From Ectobius pallidus (taxonomy: Eukaryota; Arthropoda; Insecta; Blattodea; Ectobiidae), in contig CAXKWD010000005.1 in NCBI GenBank assembly GCA_964059195.1, forward strand, positions 143,617,686-143,681,685: 64,000 nucleotides of DNA. Direction: 5' to 3'. The notes beneath the pieces were generated by a model. The model saw nothing but the letters and a program-made list of their open reading frames with translations. It made no database searches and was not told the DNA's origin. Positions 24,908 through 37,764 of the stretch are shown piece after piece (the stretch's first letter is position 1; each line of letters opens with the position of its first letter). Both the position numbers and the translations under genes were made by a program.

Positions 24908-26634
24908 TAATATACATTTTCAACCTTATAAACACTTATGTTAGTAAAACACTTAAAAATAAATCTGATTAATTATATTAAAAACAAAACGAGCCCTATT
25001 CATACCTAAATGAATATGGGATGATGTTGGAAATTCGTAAAAGTAACATAGAGCCAAATTAAAATCCTAGAGAAAGCCTCCCGGTACTTTTAACTGATTT
25101 TACACTGTAAACTAGCTTAAAAGTCCTGGCGTTGCTCGAGTTTTGTATTTTGTAATTAGAAATTAACTCATGAAAGCCTGTCGATTTTCAAATTCTAGGT
25201 CCTTATGTAGGCATTTAGAATTTGAAATGAGGAAGAACAGCTTATGGCATTCAAACTATTCTATCAGAAAACGCTTGATATAGCTTTTTATGGTTCACAG
25301 AGGATGTAGAATTTTGCACACCATTGCTTCTACACAGCATGCCTGGTAGGGGTTGAAATGAGAAGAAACAGAAATTCCGGTAACATAAAATCGTACCCTC
25401 TTTACGGAATATTTTATTTCTCACTTTCATGTTACCATACAACCGCTTCGGGGCTGAAATAAAAACGAAATTCAGTACCTCTTTCATATTTTCCTCCTCA
25501 AAAACCTGAACGTACTGATCTATTACACGCATAGGAATAAATGTGTACCGTCCTATTTTTGTCTCTTTGTACATGATAACTTCTATATTTCTCAACTAAA
25601 AATACAAAGCCTGTAGCTATGAATAACGTATCAGTGGATACGAATTTTTACAGACTTCTGATACTGCATACTCGTTGGCACATTCAGGCTGAGACAACTA
25701 GATTAAGCTGTCCCTGCAATGCGACCTGTTATTCTACATCAAAATTTAAAGTGATAACATTATATTCTCCATGTGCAAGGTTACATCCTATTGTGCGTTA
25801 TTTTCGTGGATTTAATTCTTCATTATTTATTTACACCAATGTATTATATTGATAGCCTCAGAATTTCTCAAAGTACAAAGCCACCTGTCAAACAATACCG
25901 TTGACATGAGAACAGTGCATGAATTCAGGGTAATATTTTCAGAAAAATATGATTTTTCAAGGGAGCGGGTGGCTTGTTTGAATTTTAATGTTTTAAAGTT
26001 TCAAAATTGGGGTGCGCATTAGATTCGAGTAAATACGGTCATTAGTTTCGTGTTGACAAGAGTAGCCCTAATCAGCATCATTCGCTCCGCTCGCTACATC
26101 CCTCTGCAGTTCATCGCGTTCTTAGGCTAAATATAAATTATTACAGGTTGAAGGACTGATGTCACAACGTAGAGTAAATTGGGCTACTGCGCATAAAAAG
26201 ATCTGAGTTTCAGATAATGTAGCGTTCTGCGATAAGGAAGGTATTCATATTACCGACTCATAAGATGTCAACAAATGGGATCCCGCCCGGACGAGACAAG
26301 TTCAAAATCTACACAAAAAACATAAAAATAAATTTACCGTACATGAAGAATAGAAAACAGCTGTGTGCAGCAGAACTGCAGGACATTAAGAAAACAGCCA
26401 CTGTTTAGTACTCTTAAATCTTAAAAACAGCTGTTCTCGGTGAAGAGTTACTTTCACGTAACATTTTTAATGCCACATAAATAGCTAGCATACATCCAGT
26501 TTACGCCACACGCATTGCCTGAAGTAAATAGTTATCCGTGGAAAAGTAAAGACTCGTCTTAGACTGGTTTTTCAGACTTTTTCCTTGATTCCCCAATAAT
26601 GCACTAACAACACTCGTATCGCAATACATTTAAC
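24908..26634. other. Intergenic DNA, no gene recognised
   Basis: A 114-codon minus-strand frame (25251-25595) and a 77-codon plus frame (25619-25852) are open but match nothing I know, so they are not called as genes. Confidence 0.4.
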
Positions 26635-26954
26635 AATATTATAGGAGAAATTATTCCCGACACTGGGATTCGAACCCATGGCTTTCGATTTTCTGTGCTG
26701 CTGCTCTACCAACTAAGCTAGGCCTAGTTCGCTTTACAGCACCAGATGGAACATCTCTCCTATGACTGATCACCCTTAATGGTGCCTCACAATACTGTAT
26801 TATGACGTAAACTGTCTTTCAGTGAGTAGACCATGAAGCCACCTGGCGGTATGAAGCGAACTATGGCAAGCTCAGTTGGTAAAGCAGCGGCACGGAAAGC
26901 CGAAGTTCATGGATTCGAATCCCAGTGTCAGAGGGAGTTTTCTCTTATAATATT
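26635..26954. mobile_element. Palindromic element with a tRNA-like sequence in each arm
   Basis: Arms at 26635-26749 and 26839-26954 are inverted copies, about 75% alike, separated by a 89-bp spacer. The left arm holds a minus-strand tRNA-like sequence (about 26655-26730; A box TAGCTTAGTTGG, B box GGTTCGAATCC). The right arm holds a plus-strand one (about 26854-26931; AAGCTCAGTTGG and GATTCGAATCC). Transcription from the two Pol III-type promoters would run outward in opposite directions. Related in sequence to the elements at 20.3 and 23.2 kb. Confidence 0.8.
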
Positions 26955-27960
26955 CTTACGTAATGTTCAACAGAGGCATTATTCTGTGATTCATGAATAC
27001 ATAATCATTGCAATATGCTTTTTTCCGTTAATGTCTTTAGTGTTTAGTTTTTTCATTTAACAAATGAATTTTGCCCTAGTTGGTTTTTAACTATATGTAT
27101 ATATGTTTTGAATGTACTATTATCAACTCCTAAGGTAACCATACTCAATTAGGCCTACATATAAAACTTCAATGTTATGATTGAATGACGATATTACAAA
27201 GTCAGGAGTTGTATGTTACTACCTTAATATGTAAATTTCTCAATTCATTTATATCTGTATATAGTACATTTTAAACTTTGACTACCACAACTTAGTTTGA
27301 TATCATATTAATCTTAACTTAAATGTAATAGTACAATGCACCTTATACATGTATCACAATTATATAGTACCAATTAAATACTGAATACCAAGATTATATA
27401 ATTGGTTCCTTTTCAACATTTATCTAATTCTCTCTTTCCTATTACTAGTGCACAAGGTGGAAAAATTACTTTTATACATAAAATCAATAAGCACTAGCGG
27501 AAAATGAAATTTATTAATACATTTGTATATGTAAATGAAGGCATTTTCTATTCGAGATCAGAATTTATTCAAGCCAGTTAGTCGCACTTCTTAGGAAATG
27601 AAACCGACATAATACAGAGAAATAGGCTAAGAACAGGAAACCAATATTTCAAAACTTCTGTCGGAGGAGTTTCTGGAAGCTCATTATCAAGAAGCAGTGA
27701 AGCTATCATCAACATTGACTGCTTCATTCGCGGACCAAGATATTTCCTTCAGACACTGGTAGAGTATACTATACAGAGGTTTGTTTATCAAAGCTGGGTA
27801 TTCATAAGCGGACTCCAAGCAAACTTCAACTTTTCTCATTAAAATATATTCAATTTGAGACTGCGAATGAAATTCATTCAGTGGTAATGTTTTCACCCCT
27901 TGCCCTTCACCATCAAGTTCGATATATATTCGTGTTTCAAAAAGTTCACGGATAATAACA
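26955..27960. other. Intergenic DNA, no gene recognised
   Basis: AT-rich. A 96-codon minus-strand frame (27687-27977) reaches into the transposase remnant to its right but has no domain that I recognise. Confidence 0.4.
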
Positions 27961-28250
27961 CAATAACTGGTTACCATAATGCTGATTGCACAACTTTTCT
28001 TTCAAAACAATTCTCCTCTACAGTGACACACTTCTGCCAGCGCATGTAAAATGACTGGAAGCATTGCTGGTAGCCATTTAGGGAAACATGTCCAGCTCTC
28101 ATCATAGTTGTAATAATTTCATCAGTGTTCGCGTTGACAGCCGCTGGTCGTCTCTGATGCTAACGCGGGTTTTGCTGAAACGTCTATGCAAAGTATAATT
28201 ATTTTTCATAGCTGCTTCATCAAAGAATCTTCTTACCATGGAAATCTATA
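27961..28250 (-). pseudogene. Degenerate mariner-like transposase remnant
   Basis: On the minus strand, frames joined across shifts read RRFSKTRVSIRDDQR, then NTDEIITTMM, then FYMRWQKCVTVEENCFE before a stop. The first resembles the N-terminal DNA-binding region of mariner/SETMAR-type transposases, and RWQKCV...FE resembles their C-terminal end. The catalytic middle part is missing, which suggests an internal deletion. Assignment rests on motif resemblance by eye. Confidence 0.45.
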
Positions 28251-28305
28251 AAGTCTTCTAGCTAAGTGAAAGAATTTGCAGTGGCATGGCAACTGTGTAT
28301 GTATA

Positions 28306-28561
28306 CAGAGGCGTAACGAGGGGGGGTTTGGGGGGTTGGACCCCCCCCATTGATTAAAAAAAGGAAAATTGTACAATTTTCTTAAGTCTGCTTATAAATT
28401 ACTTAATACGAGTATAAAGCGGGGGAAACTTAAAACTCGTTACTTTGCATCTTAATTTTTAAAATTTTCCGGGGGAGGACCCCCGAGCCCCCTCTCTTCC
28501 ATATCCCCCAGACCCCCCGGATGTTATAACCCCCCATATGGTCGGCCTGGTTACGCCTATG
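28306..28561 (-). mobile_element. hAT-type MITE, G/C-run family, copy 1
   Basis: 256 bp with terminal repeats CAGAGGCGTAAC and (at the right end) GTTACGCCTATG. Exact 8-bp duplication TATGTATA at 28298-28305 and 28562-28569. Long G and C runs lie next to both termini. It matches the reverse complement of 61452-61720, so the two copies lie in opposite orientation. No coding capacity. Confidence 0.92.
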
Positions 28562-28569
28562 TATGTATA

Positions 28570-29712
28570 TGGTATACTGTTGGTGCCATTTTAAGAAGGC
28601 CTCGTCCCAAACCATCGTCTATCTACAAAAGAATATAATATCATTGTTTCCTAATCCGAAAATCTGCAACGACATCGACACCGACGAAGAACAGTTGCTC
28701 TTCTAGTCGCGTGGGTTTCCCCAGTGTACTGTTGTCATTCACTATTTCTTAAGTGAAGTAAACGTGCTATAGTATGTATTTGACAACATTGTACTAGAAT
28801 GCAGACAAGTACGAATACGTCTAAATACCATTATATTTACTGATTGACAAGAGGATTAGGGTGGCAGCAAGTAGAGACAGTTCTTGGAAAAAAAAGTTTT
28901 GAAAAATTTTCTAATTGTAAATTAAATTTTGTTTTAAATGCCCAGGATTTTTACAAAGTCCCGGCAAATTATTAGTGAAACATCCATATGCATGTAACAT
29001 GTAGCCTATCTAATATGCAACGCCTAAAGAGGCACTCCCATTAGAAAGATGACTTCCCTGTACAAAATACTCTATTTCCTTGCAAATGTATTGTAATTTC
29101 AGAATATAATTTACTGACAAAACAGAACACATACAAAATCAACACTTCCCTCCCATACTCATATTGACTCGGATTGCAGTAATTAAGTGGGACTACAGAG
29201 CGTTTATGAGTTCGGTACATCAGTGGTATTTATGGTTTGTGCCCATTTACTGTATCGGTCTAGCCTTTACTGAAATGAAACGCGACATGTGGATTTGAAA
29301 ATCCTGTCAAATGATTCTCGGCGGTACTTCCAGCAATAATTACCGTACAAACAGTTACAAATAAAAATCAGGACGTATTTGCTAAAAGTAAAATGGTATG
29401 TGACATAGGAGAGGAAGGTTCTAAAGGTTGAATTGAAAGCTGAATAATCTATTAGATTTGTTTTTATGATATAAAGTCCACCTATGCTCAGTATGTAAAA
29501 AAACTTTAGACACCTAACCTATTTTAAAAGCATAATTTATCCTATGATAGTTTACCTCGTATATAAGCAGCATAAGCTTCTAGTCTAGAAATATATTTAA
29601 AAAAACTTGTCTACATATGATACAATATTCATAACCATATTAAAAATTCTTAACACAGTTAAAAATATTTTTAAAGTTCATAAAAATGCAAGTATTATAA
29701 TAAAAAGCAGTA
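28570..29712. other. Intergenic DNA, no gene recognised
   Basis: AT-rich and without recognised structure. Confidence 0.5.
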
Positions 29713-29760
29713 AAGAGAGAGAGAGAGACAGGGACAGAGACAGAGACAGAGACAGAGACA

Positions 29761-29810
<50 letters not shown>

Positions 29811-29820
29811 GAGAGAGAGA
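29713..29820. repeat. (GA)n/(GACA)n microsatellite
   Basis: About 108 bp of GA dinucleotides with an internal block of GACAGA hexamers. Confidence 0.95.
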
Positions 29821-32299
29821 TGATTAATATCTCAAAAACAAATTGAGATATGAGAAGAAATTTTAAACTTTACTTTAAGTTTATACTTTAATTAAGTGTG
29901 CAAAATTTCAAGTTTCTAGGATAAGTAGTTTAAAAACACTTCGGCAATACCTTAAAACAAATTGTATTTACAAAACCTTTCGTGGGAGTGGTAACAGAAG
30001 TTAAATATAGAAACAGTTGTTTATGCAGCTAATGCTTTTCTGGGCCGAGTTAACGTGTCTTTTATTGCTTCACTAATAGCTGTCAGTAAATAGACTCGTA
30101 AAATGAAACACAAATTGCGACAAGTGAGACAAATTGAGTTGACACTGTCAACCTACATGGTAATACTGTATAGGGTCAGTAACGGAGAAAGTATGGTTTA
30201 AGTTACATACGAGTCACAAACATATTATAAACAAAATTATTCTCTCTGTTCAGTCTCGTTAACTTTTCCTTTCTTACACGACTTGAAGTTTTCTTAAAAT
30301 CAGTCGATCTTTCTGTGGAAGATTCAAATAACATTTGTAGCTTTCATTCATTGTAGTCACGGTTTGAACATTCGAGAGCACATCAGTCAAGTATTTGCAG
30401 ATGCCTAAAACGAAAATCTTGACATTAGTAATCTATTAACGGAAGTTGTCGTTTGGCCTCTAATGAGATTTCCTAGTTAGAACATGGGGTCTACTTCAGC
30501 TATTTACTCATTCAAAGGTCTTAGTTTCTTACAAACGAACTCTAGTGGTGAAATAGTCTTATATTGTGCAATCAATACAGAGCTGTATTACTTTACTTCG
30601 CTCTTGAATATAGTTATTTTCAAATTTTAACGACTCAAAATATACCGACTGCCTTCGACAGGAATTAATATAATGAAATGAACTTTGATTTCGATGCCAA
30701 CAACAATGGAACCGCTGATAGCACTATAAGCAGTTTATTATACCATAGCTCAGCTCTGAATCCGCTTATTGGTTTTAAGATCAATAGCTGCTACAAAATT
30801 CATGTACGCAGTATTTTAATAATAATAAATGCACACTTTATTGTCGGAACATTATACTATGTATGACAATGTCTGTAGGATTATCTTCATTAGAAGGCAT
30901 TAACAAACAACGGAAAATACCTATTTTTTAATTGAAAAAAATGTTTATTAATACTCCTAACATTGTTTAAAATAAGATAAAAACGATGTTCATCATAATT
31001 CAACCCATATATTTTTTTAAACCATAGATAATCATGCAAATTAAATTTATTTATCAAAAAACAAGAACTAATTACATTTCAATGACAAAGAAGACTATCT
31101 TTAAATTTAATCAAAATATTCATATCACATAAACAGAGATTATATACAGTAATAATGGTATGACCAACACTTTAAAATATATATTTTCTAGCTTTTTAAT
31201 ATGTTTTCCCAATACATTATATAACTGTAGTAACTATATAGGCCTACAACTATATTAAATTATCTGAATAATATAAGCGCTTTTGGTCAAAGTAATTCTG
31301 CATAAATTCAATTTTAAATTATGCATACTAGTACTATACACGCGTGCTGCACTATTTATGTCAAATATGTAAACATTACTCTTAATATAATCATTATTAT
31401 AATTCAAACACTCACTAATAAAATAATGAAAGTCCCGTACAATTTTTTTAAAAATAAGTGAGCTTTACGTGAATATTGTATTATTGAACTAAGGCTATGA
31501 ATTAATGTAGGTAAGATCATTAGAAAATTAAAATTTCCAAGTTTTTATAATTATAAATTGGAAAGAACGTTTTCATGATTTACTTGTAGTTTAGGCTATA
31601 TTACATTTCCATCCTTGCGTTCTTCTGTTTTTTCTTGTTTCGAACACTTTTCATCTTAAATGACAAGGGTAAGAGTAAAATAAAATTATTGAAATAAGAT
31701 CAGGCTATGCATATTGTTTGAAGGGGTTTGGTAAGGGCAACAGATGCAGATGACAAGAGAGATACTTAAGTGGAGACATAGGCTGTGGGCCATCGAAGCT
31801 TGAACTGAACCCCCCCCCCACTGCTTGAGAACTTGAACACGGTTCAGTTGAACATAAAGGTTTCTCGTTATACGCATACACCCACTCTAGTGTTGTCCAT
31901 AACCACAGACTCCTTATCGGACTTCCTTCCGAGATAAACGTATTTCCATGCTTTACATGTAACCCACTTGGTATTAATAGTTCGTATGATAACAATGTAA
32001 GCTTATGAAATACAAGAAACTTGACCGCAAGTAATGAAGACTTTCCGTATTCAATATGAACTTGAAAGTACTGACATATTCGCTCAGTTAGCAGCATAAG
32101 AATAATGTGATTGTGCGTCTCTGCTGTAAACATATGAAATTTCGCATTTGTAAGCCGTGGCAGTGGAATCATAGTTCCATAGGCATCTAATATAATACTT
32201 GAGCTGGTGTTTCCGTGTAGACCGTATTCAATTGTGAATTTAATGGAAGGTGGTCTCGCTCTTTTGCCATAGAAAACTGGGTAAGAAGAGCATCGATTA
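29821..32299. other. Intergenic DNA, no gene recognised
   Basis: Very AT-rich to about 31.6 kb. A 155-codon minus-strand frame at 31705-32172 is the longest unexplained one in the window. It shows no known domain, signal peptide or repeat match, so it is not called as a gene. One TAGGCCTA copy at 31239-31246. Confidence 0.4.
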
Positions 32300-32336
<37 letters not shown>

Positions 32337-32810
32337 GTTTATTGCCAGTAGGCTTAATACAGTATCAGGCATAGTCAGAAGTCACAAAGCACCGGTAGTA
32401 ACCATTAAAATAGTTATAATGTTACATATAAGATATACAGAAATATAACACATTCAAATAATAAATAATAGCAATATATAAGCCTACCATGTTCACATTT
32501 CATTTATTTTATAAAGGTAACTCTCAATCATATACATTTTTAACTGTTTTTTAACTCATGACCTTTAGTAGCTTTTATTGATTGAGGTAATTTATTGTAC
32601 ACCACAGCACCTTTGATATAAACATCCTTACTATAGTGGTTGCCTTATTTGCGTGTACCCTATGACAGTTATTGTTACCTCTAGTATTATGCAAATAATG
32701 ATTAATGGTTACTATTGAGGGTGATAATATCTTTATTTTCTCTCGTCAATAGTATTACTTTGTATACATACAAAGAAGCCACAGTTAAAAGTTGTTAAAA
32801 TATATCAATC
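32300..32810 (-). pseudogene. LINE ORF2 C-terminal end (CR1/Jockey-like), frameshifted
   Basis: Minus-strand segments read LLTVASLYVYKVILL, then (next frame) HYLHNTRGNNNCHRV, then (next frame) DVYIKGAVVYNKLPQSIKAT. The order of hydrophobic stretch, HNTR motif and YNKLPQSIK motif is characteristic of the C-terminus of CR1/Jockey-group non-LTR elements. The 3' end has AATAAA and a (TTA)n tail (plus-strand TAA repeats at 32300-32333). It is inactive through frameshifts and truncation. Confidence 0.8.
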
Positions 32811-32834
32811 ATGACCAAAAGTCGAGAAGGACAT

Positions 32835-32837
<3 letters not shown>

Positions 32838-32905
<68 letters not shown>

Positions 32906-32951
32906 GAGAGAGAAGAAGAAGAAGAAGAAGAAGAAGAAGATGATGATGATG
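32838..32951. repeat. (GA)n-(GAA)n-(GAT)n compound microsatellite
   Basis: About 75 bp of GA, then AAG/GAA triplets, then GAT triplets. Poly-RE and poly-SL frames over it are repeat products. Confidence 0.95.
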
Positions 32952-33134
32952 TGTTGAGAATAAAGTTAATAAAATTAAGAACAAAAACATGGGTGAAGTA
33001 AGAACGAAAACGTGGGTGAAGTAAGAACATATACTTGAACTGAAGGTAGAACAGTAATGTGGATGAAAACGTTGACATATTTTAAGAGTTTTTTTATAGC
33101 CTGTCATTGTATACGAGTATGAATTAAGGTTAAG

Positions 33135-33320
33135 TATCAAACTATAGACCTTTGTTCTTCCGTAAGCCCTGCTTAATAAATCGATCTGGAGCTTAACTCG
33201 GATCTAGATTACAAAAATAACTCCTTTTTGGCCTATCATATTTGCAATTATCATTGATTAAACAAAAGCATTGTAGTACTTCGTTATATCAGTTTACCTA
33301 ATTTTATTTTTCATTAGGCT
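33135..33320 (+). repeat. Dispersed repeat, family B
   Basis: Matches 22225-22420 in the same orientation over about 190 bp. Confidence 0.65.
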
Positions 33321-35890
33321 TGTCTGCTAGGCTATATATGCACAATATTCGCCCCCGTTCAACAAATATCTAGCAAGAAAGGTATATTACAACTCCATAT
33401 GCCTAGTCCTATTTTTACTGTGTGTAGGCGTGTATTATCTACAGGTTCCCGGAAGGCGAGTCCAGTTTCTGTGGTAACTTTATATTGACATTCTCTGTAC
33501 GATCTATTTGTGTCCTACAATAATTTACCCGTTCCATTCTCCAACATCCCATCCATTAATAATACTTCCTGTTATTGAGTTTACATTTAATCAATCCAAA
33601 AGCTTATTCTCATTCCCTTATAAGTATGACGATAGGCCTATACTGAAATGTAATAATGAATTCTTAGAAATCATTTACAGATCTCTTCATTTTAACAACA
33701 CTAGTGGGAGTGATAGGAATAACTGTGAGTATATCTAGAGCATTACTGAAGCAAAATATTTTACGGTCTTTACATGTAAGTCGATTTAAGGGACGGGACT
33801 CACGAAATCCTATTTTATACTTTTTATGCATGATGCTATCTAAATATAATAAAAAATAGGATTAATATAATTACCCACGGGTATTAATTTGAGTTTCAGA
33901 GTTACCCATTCTATACCCCATTAAGAAAACAATAGTAAAGTAGGTGCAGATGCAAAATGAAATAGGCTAACTTCAATAACATTTTACATACAGGTATGTA
34001 TTTGGGCTTCAATAAAAGTTTATAAACCTCACAAATAATATACCAGATAAAACTGTGACATTTTATATCACTGAAGTTTCCCTTTTTAATTTTTAATTAT
34101 CAGTTTGCACTAAATGAATACAGCCTCTGTTTCGATCACATTTCACTGTGATCTGTCTGGAGTACAGTACATACCATGTTTGTACTGCACATTGAATTCA
34201 GTCAGTTCAGCATGAAAGTATATTTAAAAATTCATATTACCCAAAGTAATGTAAACTATAAAAAAATATATAGTGGCATTTTTCATTGGAACTTCTGCAA
34301 AGTTCATGGGATTATATTCAATAGTTCCTAGAGTTAGTTAGTGTTTAACCGTTATTGTTATTAATTTATTTATGTACACAATTCTTAGCATTTATAGCAT
34401 ATCACAGTGCTAGGCCAATGCAGAAAAATCATGACGTGATACATATAAAAAAAGTAGAAGAAGCAGTTTCAAAACAGAAACCAAGAAATTTTTACGCATT
34501 AGCAACAAGAGGTGTTTTATCCATTTAATGTATGTCCTTTACACACAAACTTGAAGAAAGTTTCACTTCTCGGCATGCCATTATGACGGAAGTGGAAGCC
34601 AATAAAAGTCATGGCCCCCTAAACATCCATGAACGTAATGCTATTGCGTTCAAGAAGTTAAACGTGTTCCTATATGCCTTATGTTCCTCCATAAGTTTTG
34701 ATTACCACACAGGAACAAGATTAACAAATTCTTGCCTGCCGAAAATATTCACAGTATTGAGAATTTAATCCTTAAACCATGAACGTAATTATTCTGTTAC
34801 ATTAAAATGGACATAAGGTCTGATCCAGATCTAAATTTATACACTGGTAATGAGGCATTCATCAAGTGAAATCATCAGAGGGTCTTAGGATTGAATTCGA
34901 TGAGGAAAATTTCAGTGCCACAGCTGTTTTCCGTAAATGTCAATTCTAACACGTGATAAAAATCCTCACATTCTGCATAAAGCATTATGCTATTAATCTT
35001 ATAGCTCAGCTTTTATACAATTTCTGAATCCAAGCTTTTATACAATTTCTGAAGCCAAGCTTTTATACGTCAGTAGCAATGAAACGGTTAACACTGGAAA
35101 CATTTACAAAATAAAAATGGTAATTGTTATTTAAGCAAATTTTTAAGCAAATTGATTCCTAAATATGTGAATAACAAAGCATTGTTCCAGCACAATCATT
35201 TTATGGGGACTTTCAGGGCACTGAATCACAGAATTTGAATCACTTCACCGCAAATGTAATGAAATGCACATATTCGAAGGTAGGTCAATATTTTTCAAAT
35301 AGATAGCTAAAATACACAAAATTTCATTTAGTAGGCCTATTATCATTCACATTACCCCAAACTAAACATTAATTAAAGTTCACCATAATATGTGTTTGAG
35401 TTCAAACTTGCAGTAGCTCAACTTACATCCCCCCCCATAAATTAAACATGCAGTCAATACATTCACTGAAAAGTTTCACCTAAATAATTTCCATCACTTG
35501 ATCTTAAAAATAACTGCCTAACATTTTTTGACTGTCCCGGCCGTTCACTCATTGCTATTCACAAAATAGTTAGCTGAAAAAACTTACTAACAACAGACTG
35601 GGGTCTCACAGACCGCTACAAAAAACTAACTTATTTTTAGCATGGAAAAACCAACACTGATGCTAAAGGATCTCGAGAAGGGACGGGAGAGTAAAAAAAC
35701 TCCTTTAAAATTGAAATATAAAAAGGACCGCAGCTTGAAACTTTTTAAAGGCAATAACAACAAAACTTTACTATTATTATGCGAGCATACGAGGCTCACA
35801 CCAAAACTGAAGTCAGCAAATCACTCAACGGAGCCGGCTCTAGCCATAAGAATGAGGCTCTGCGGGGAGCTGGGAGCTTCCTGCGCATTC
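33321..35890. other. Intergenic DNA, no gene recognised
   Basis: AT-rich; TAGGCCTA copies at 33633-33640 and 35332-35339. Frames of 76-86 codons (33508, 34532, 35642) have no known domain. The 86-codon frame at 35642-35902 runs into the LINE insertion. Confidence 0.45.
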
Positions 35891-35900
35891 ATGTCGTCCT

Positions 35901-36945
35901 AAAGACCACTGCTCAAACAATCAGGCTGAACAGCTTGCGATCTTAAAGGCCCTAGAATATTTAGAAAAAGATCAGCACAGTCCTAACGACCAAAAAATAG
36001 CAGCTATCCATACAGATAGTAGAATAACTTTAGATTCGTTAAAAAATCCAACCAATCAACTTAACTTAATAGCATCAATCAGAGAAAAAACTAGAGAATT
36101 GGAAGCAAAACATTGGACAATCCACTTTACCTGGATCAAGGCACACAACGGGAATACCGGTAACGAAACAGCTGACCGTCTAGCAAAAGAGGCTGCAGGG
36201 AACGACGACATACCATTGAGTTACGATCGTAAACCACTAAGTTCAGTGCTAAACGAACTACAGACAATAAGTGTTAATAAATGGGAAGAAGAATGGAACA
36301 GTACAAACAACGGTACAGTGACAAAGTCGTTTCTCCCCAGTATAAAAGACAGGTTAAAAATAAACGTACCGCTAAGTGGAAAAATAACTAGCGTCTTAAC
36401 AGCCATGGGAAAATGAACTCATACTATTTCCGATTTAATATATCAACCAGTCCTATGTGTACGTGTGGAAACGAAGAACAAACAGTGGATCACCTACTAT
36501 TTAAATGTATCAAACTTGAAAGGGAAAGACAAATTTTTAAGAATAATATGATAAGTAAACATGGAAAATGGACATTTGACAAAATCAAATTAATGCGCTA
36601 TTATACACAAGAACTAATCTCGTTCATTAATTCGATAGATTTAGATAAGCTGTAAAAGAATGAAGTAGTAATACAAGTAGTTAACTAATATATCAGAAAT
36701 ACAGGAGATTAACTAATATATAAATAGAGTATACCTACATGTTAAATAATATTGTAAAGAATAGTATGAAAATTTAGTTTTAATAAGGTAATGAATAAGT
36801 TCCACAGTAACCAGCCATAGAATAAGGAAGATAAAAGACAGTATATTATATGCATTAAAATGTAATATTAGTAATTAGTGCATGTAGTATTACTCTCATT
36901 GTAATGGGACAAGCAGTTAATAAACAAATTTAAAAAAAAATTAAA
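35901..36945 (+). pseudogene. 5'-truncated LINE: RNase H domain, zinc knuckle and poly(A) tail
   Basis: The insertion begins at 35901 and ends in an A-rich tail at about 36930-36945. It is flanked by an exact 10-bp duplication ATGTCGTCCT (35891-35900 and 36946-36955). Reading from 35901 gives the later part of an RNase H domain: SNNQAEQLAILKALEYL (catalytic Glu), AIHTDSRITLDSL (Asp), HFTWIKAHNG and ADRLAKEAAGN (His/Asp), stopping at 36416. The frame then shifts to 36413-36655, which carries the CTCGNEEQTVDHLLFKC zinc-binding motif. The 5' part, including the reverse transcriptase, is missing, so it cannot move by itself. The family is Jockey/I/R1-like. Confidence 0.93.
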
Positions 36946-37039
36946 AAATGTCGTCCTCTGCATGCCAGGGGTGTAGCAGATGATGAATAACACTCTGCGC
37001 ACTCTAATATGGCTGGCTCCACGGTGCGTAGTTGGCTAC

Positions 37040-37750
37040 TAGGGCAAGGCATTTAATGACCTTAAAATAGTGAAAAATGCAAAATAAAAATTTCATTTAT
37101 GACTTAAAAATAGTGAAAAACAACACTTTTTTAAAATTACCAACAAATTTACCATTATTACTTATAATTAGTTTTTTTAAAGTAATGAATTGCTAAAAGC
37201 AATTTAATGGATGACAGTGGATATATGAATTTACAATATAAAACATACTTATTTTATTGCTAAAGAAGTAAGTCAATTTATACTACTTGGATACCCTTAG
37301 CGATTTTTTTTTCTGAACTGGCATGTCCATCAAATATGTGCCATTTAAAAAGAAACAAAAAAATTATTTATTACTACAAGACAAACTGCTATGGTGGTTA
37401 CAACAAACCTGAATTAAAATTAACTATGAATACTTTGCGAAGATTTCTAATACAAAAACGATTCTCTGCTGTCTGAAAGAAACGATTTGTAAATGACAAA
37501 GCTCCTCTCTACCTCCACTGAAACATGACTAAAAAATGCCAAGAATACCTAAAAATGCCAAAAATGACCCAAAAATTGTCTAGAAATGACATACATCTTG
37601 AAAATGACTAAAAATGTAAAATAAAGAAAATACGCAAAAACAAATTGTCCTTATTTAATAAATTAATTCATGATACACGTTTATACATATTCGAGCTATA
37701 TTTTTACCTTCACATAAAAAGCATGCAAAATCATCAAATGCCTTGCCCTG
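37040..37750. mobile_element. Probable non-autonomous hAT element
   Basis: 711 bp with inverted ends TAGGGCAAGGCATTT and AAATGCCTTGCCCTG. The interior is full of AAAATGAC/AAAATGCC motifs, as in the hAT elements at 48.3 and 50.6 kb. The flanking octamers TTGGCTAC and TTGATGAC agree at only 5 of 8 positions, so the target duplication is decayed or absent. Confidence 0.65.
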
Positions 37751-37764
37751 TTGATGACAATAAA

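Noticed and set aside
31705..32172. 155-codon minus-strand frame
   Set aside because: The longest unexplained frame, but with no domain, signal, splice context or repeat match. A CCCCCCCC run within it and competing frames suggest chance.
32792..33140. Arg-Glu and Ser-Leu repeat proteins around the GA microsatellite
   Set aside because: Created entirely by the (GA)n/(GAA)n tract; the flanking codons show no gene-like features.
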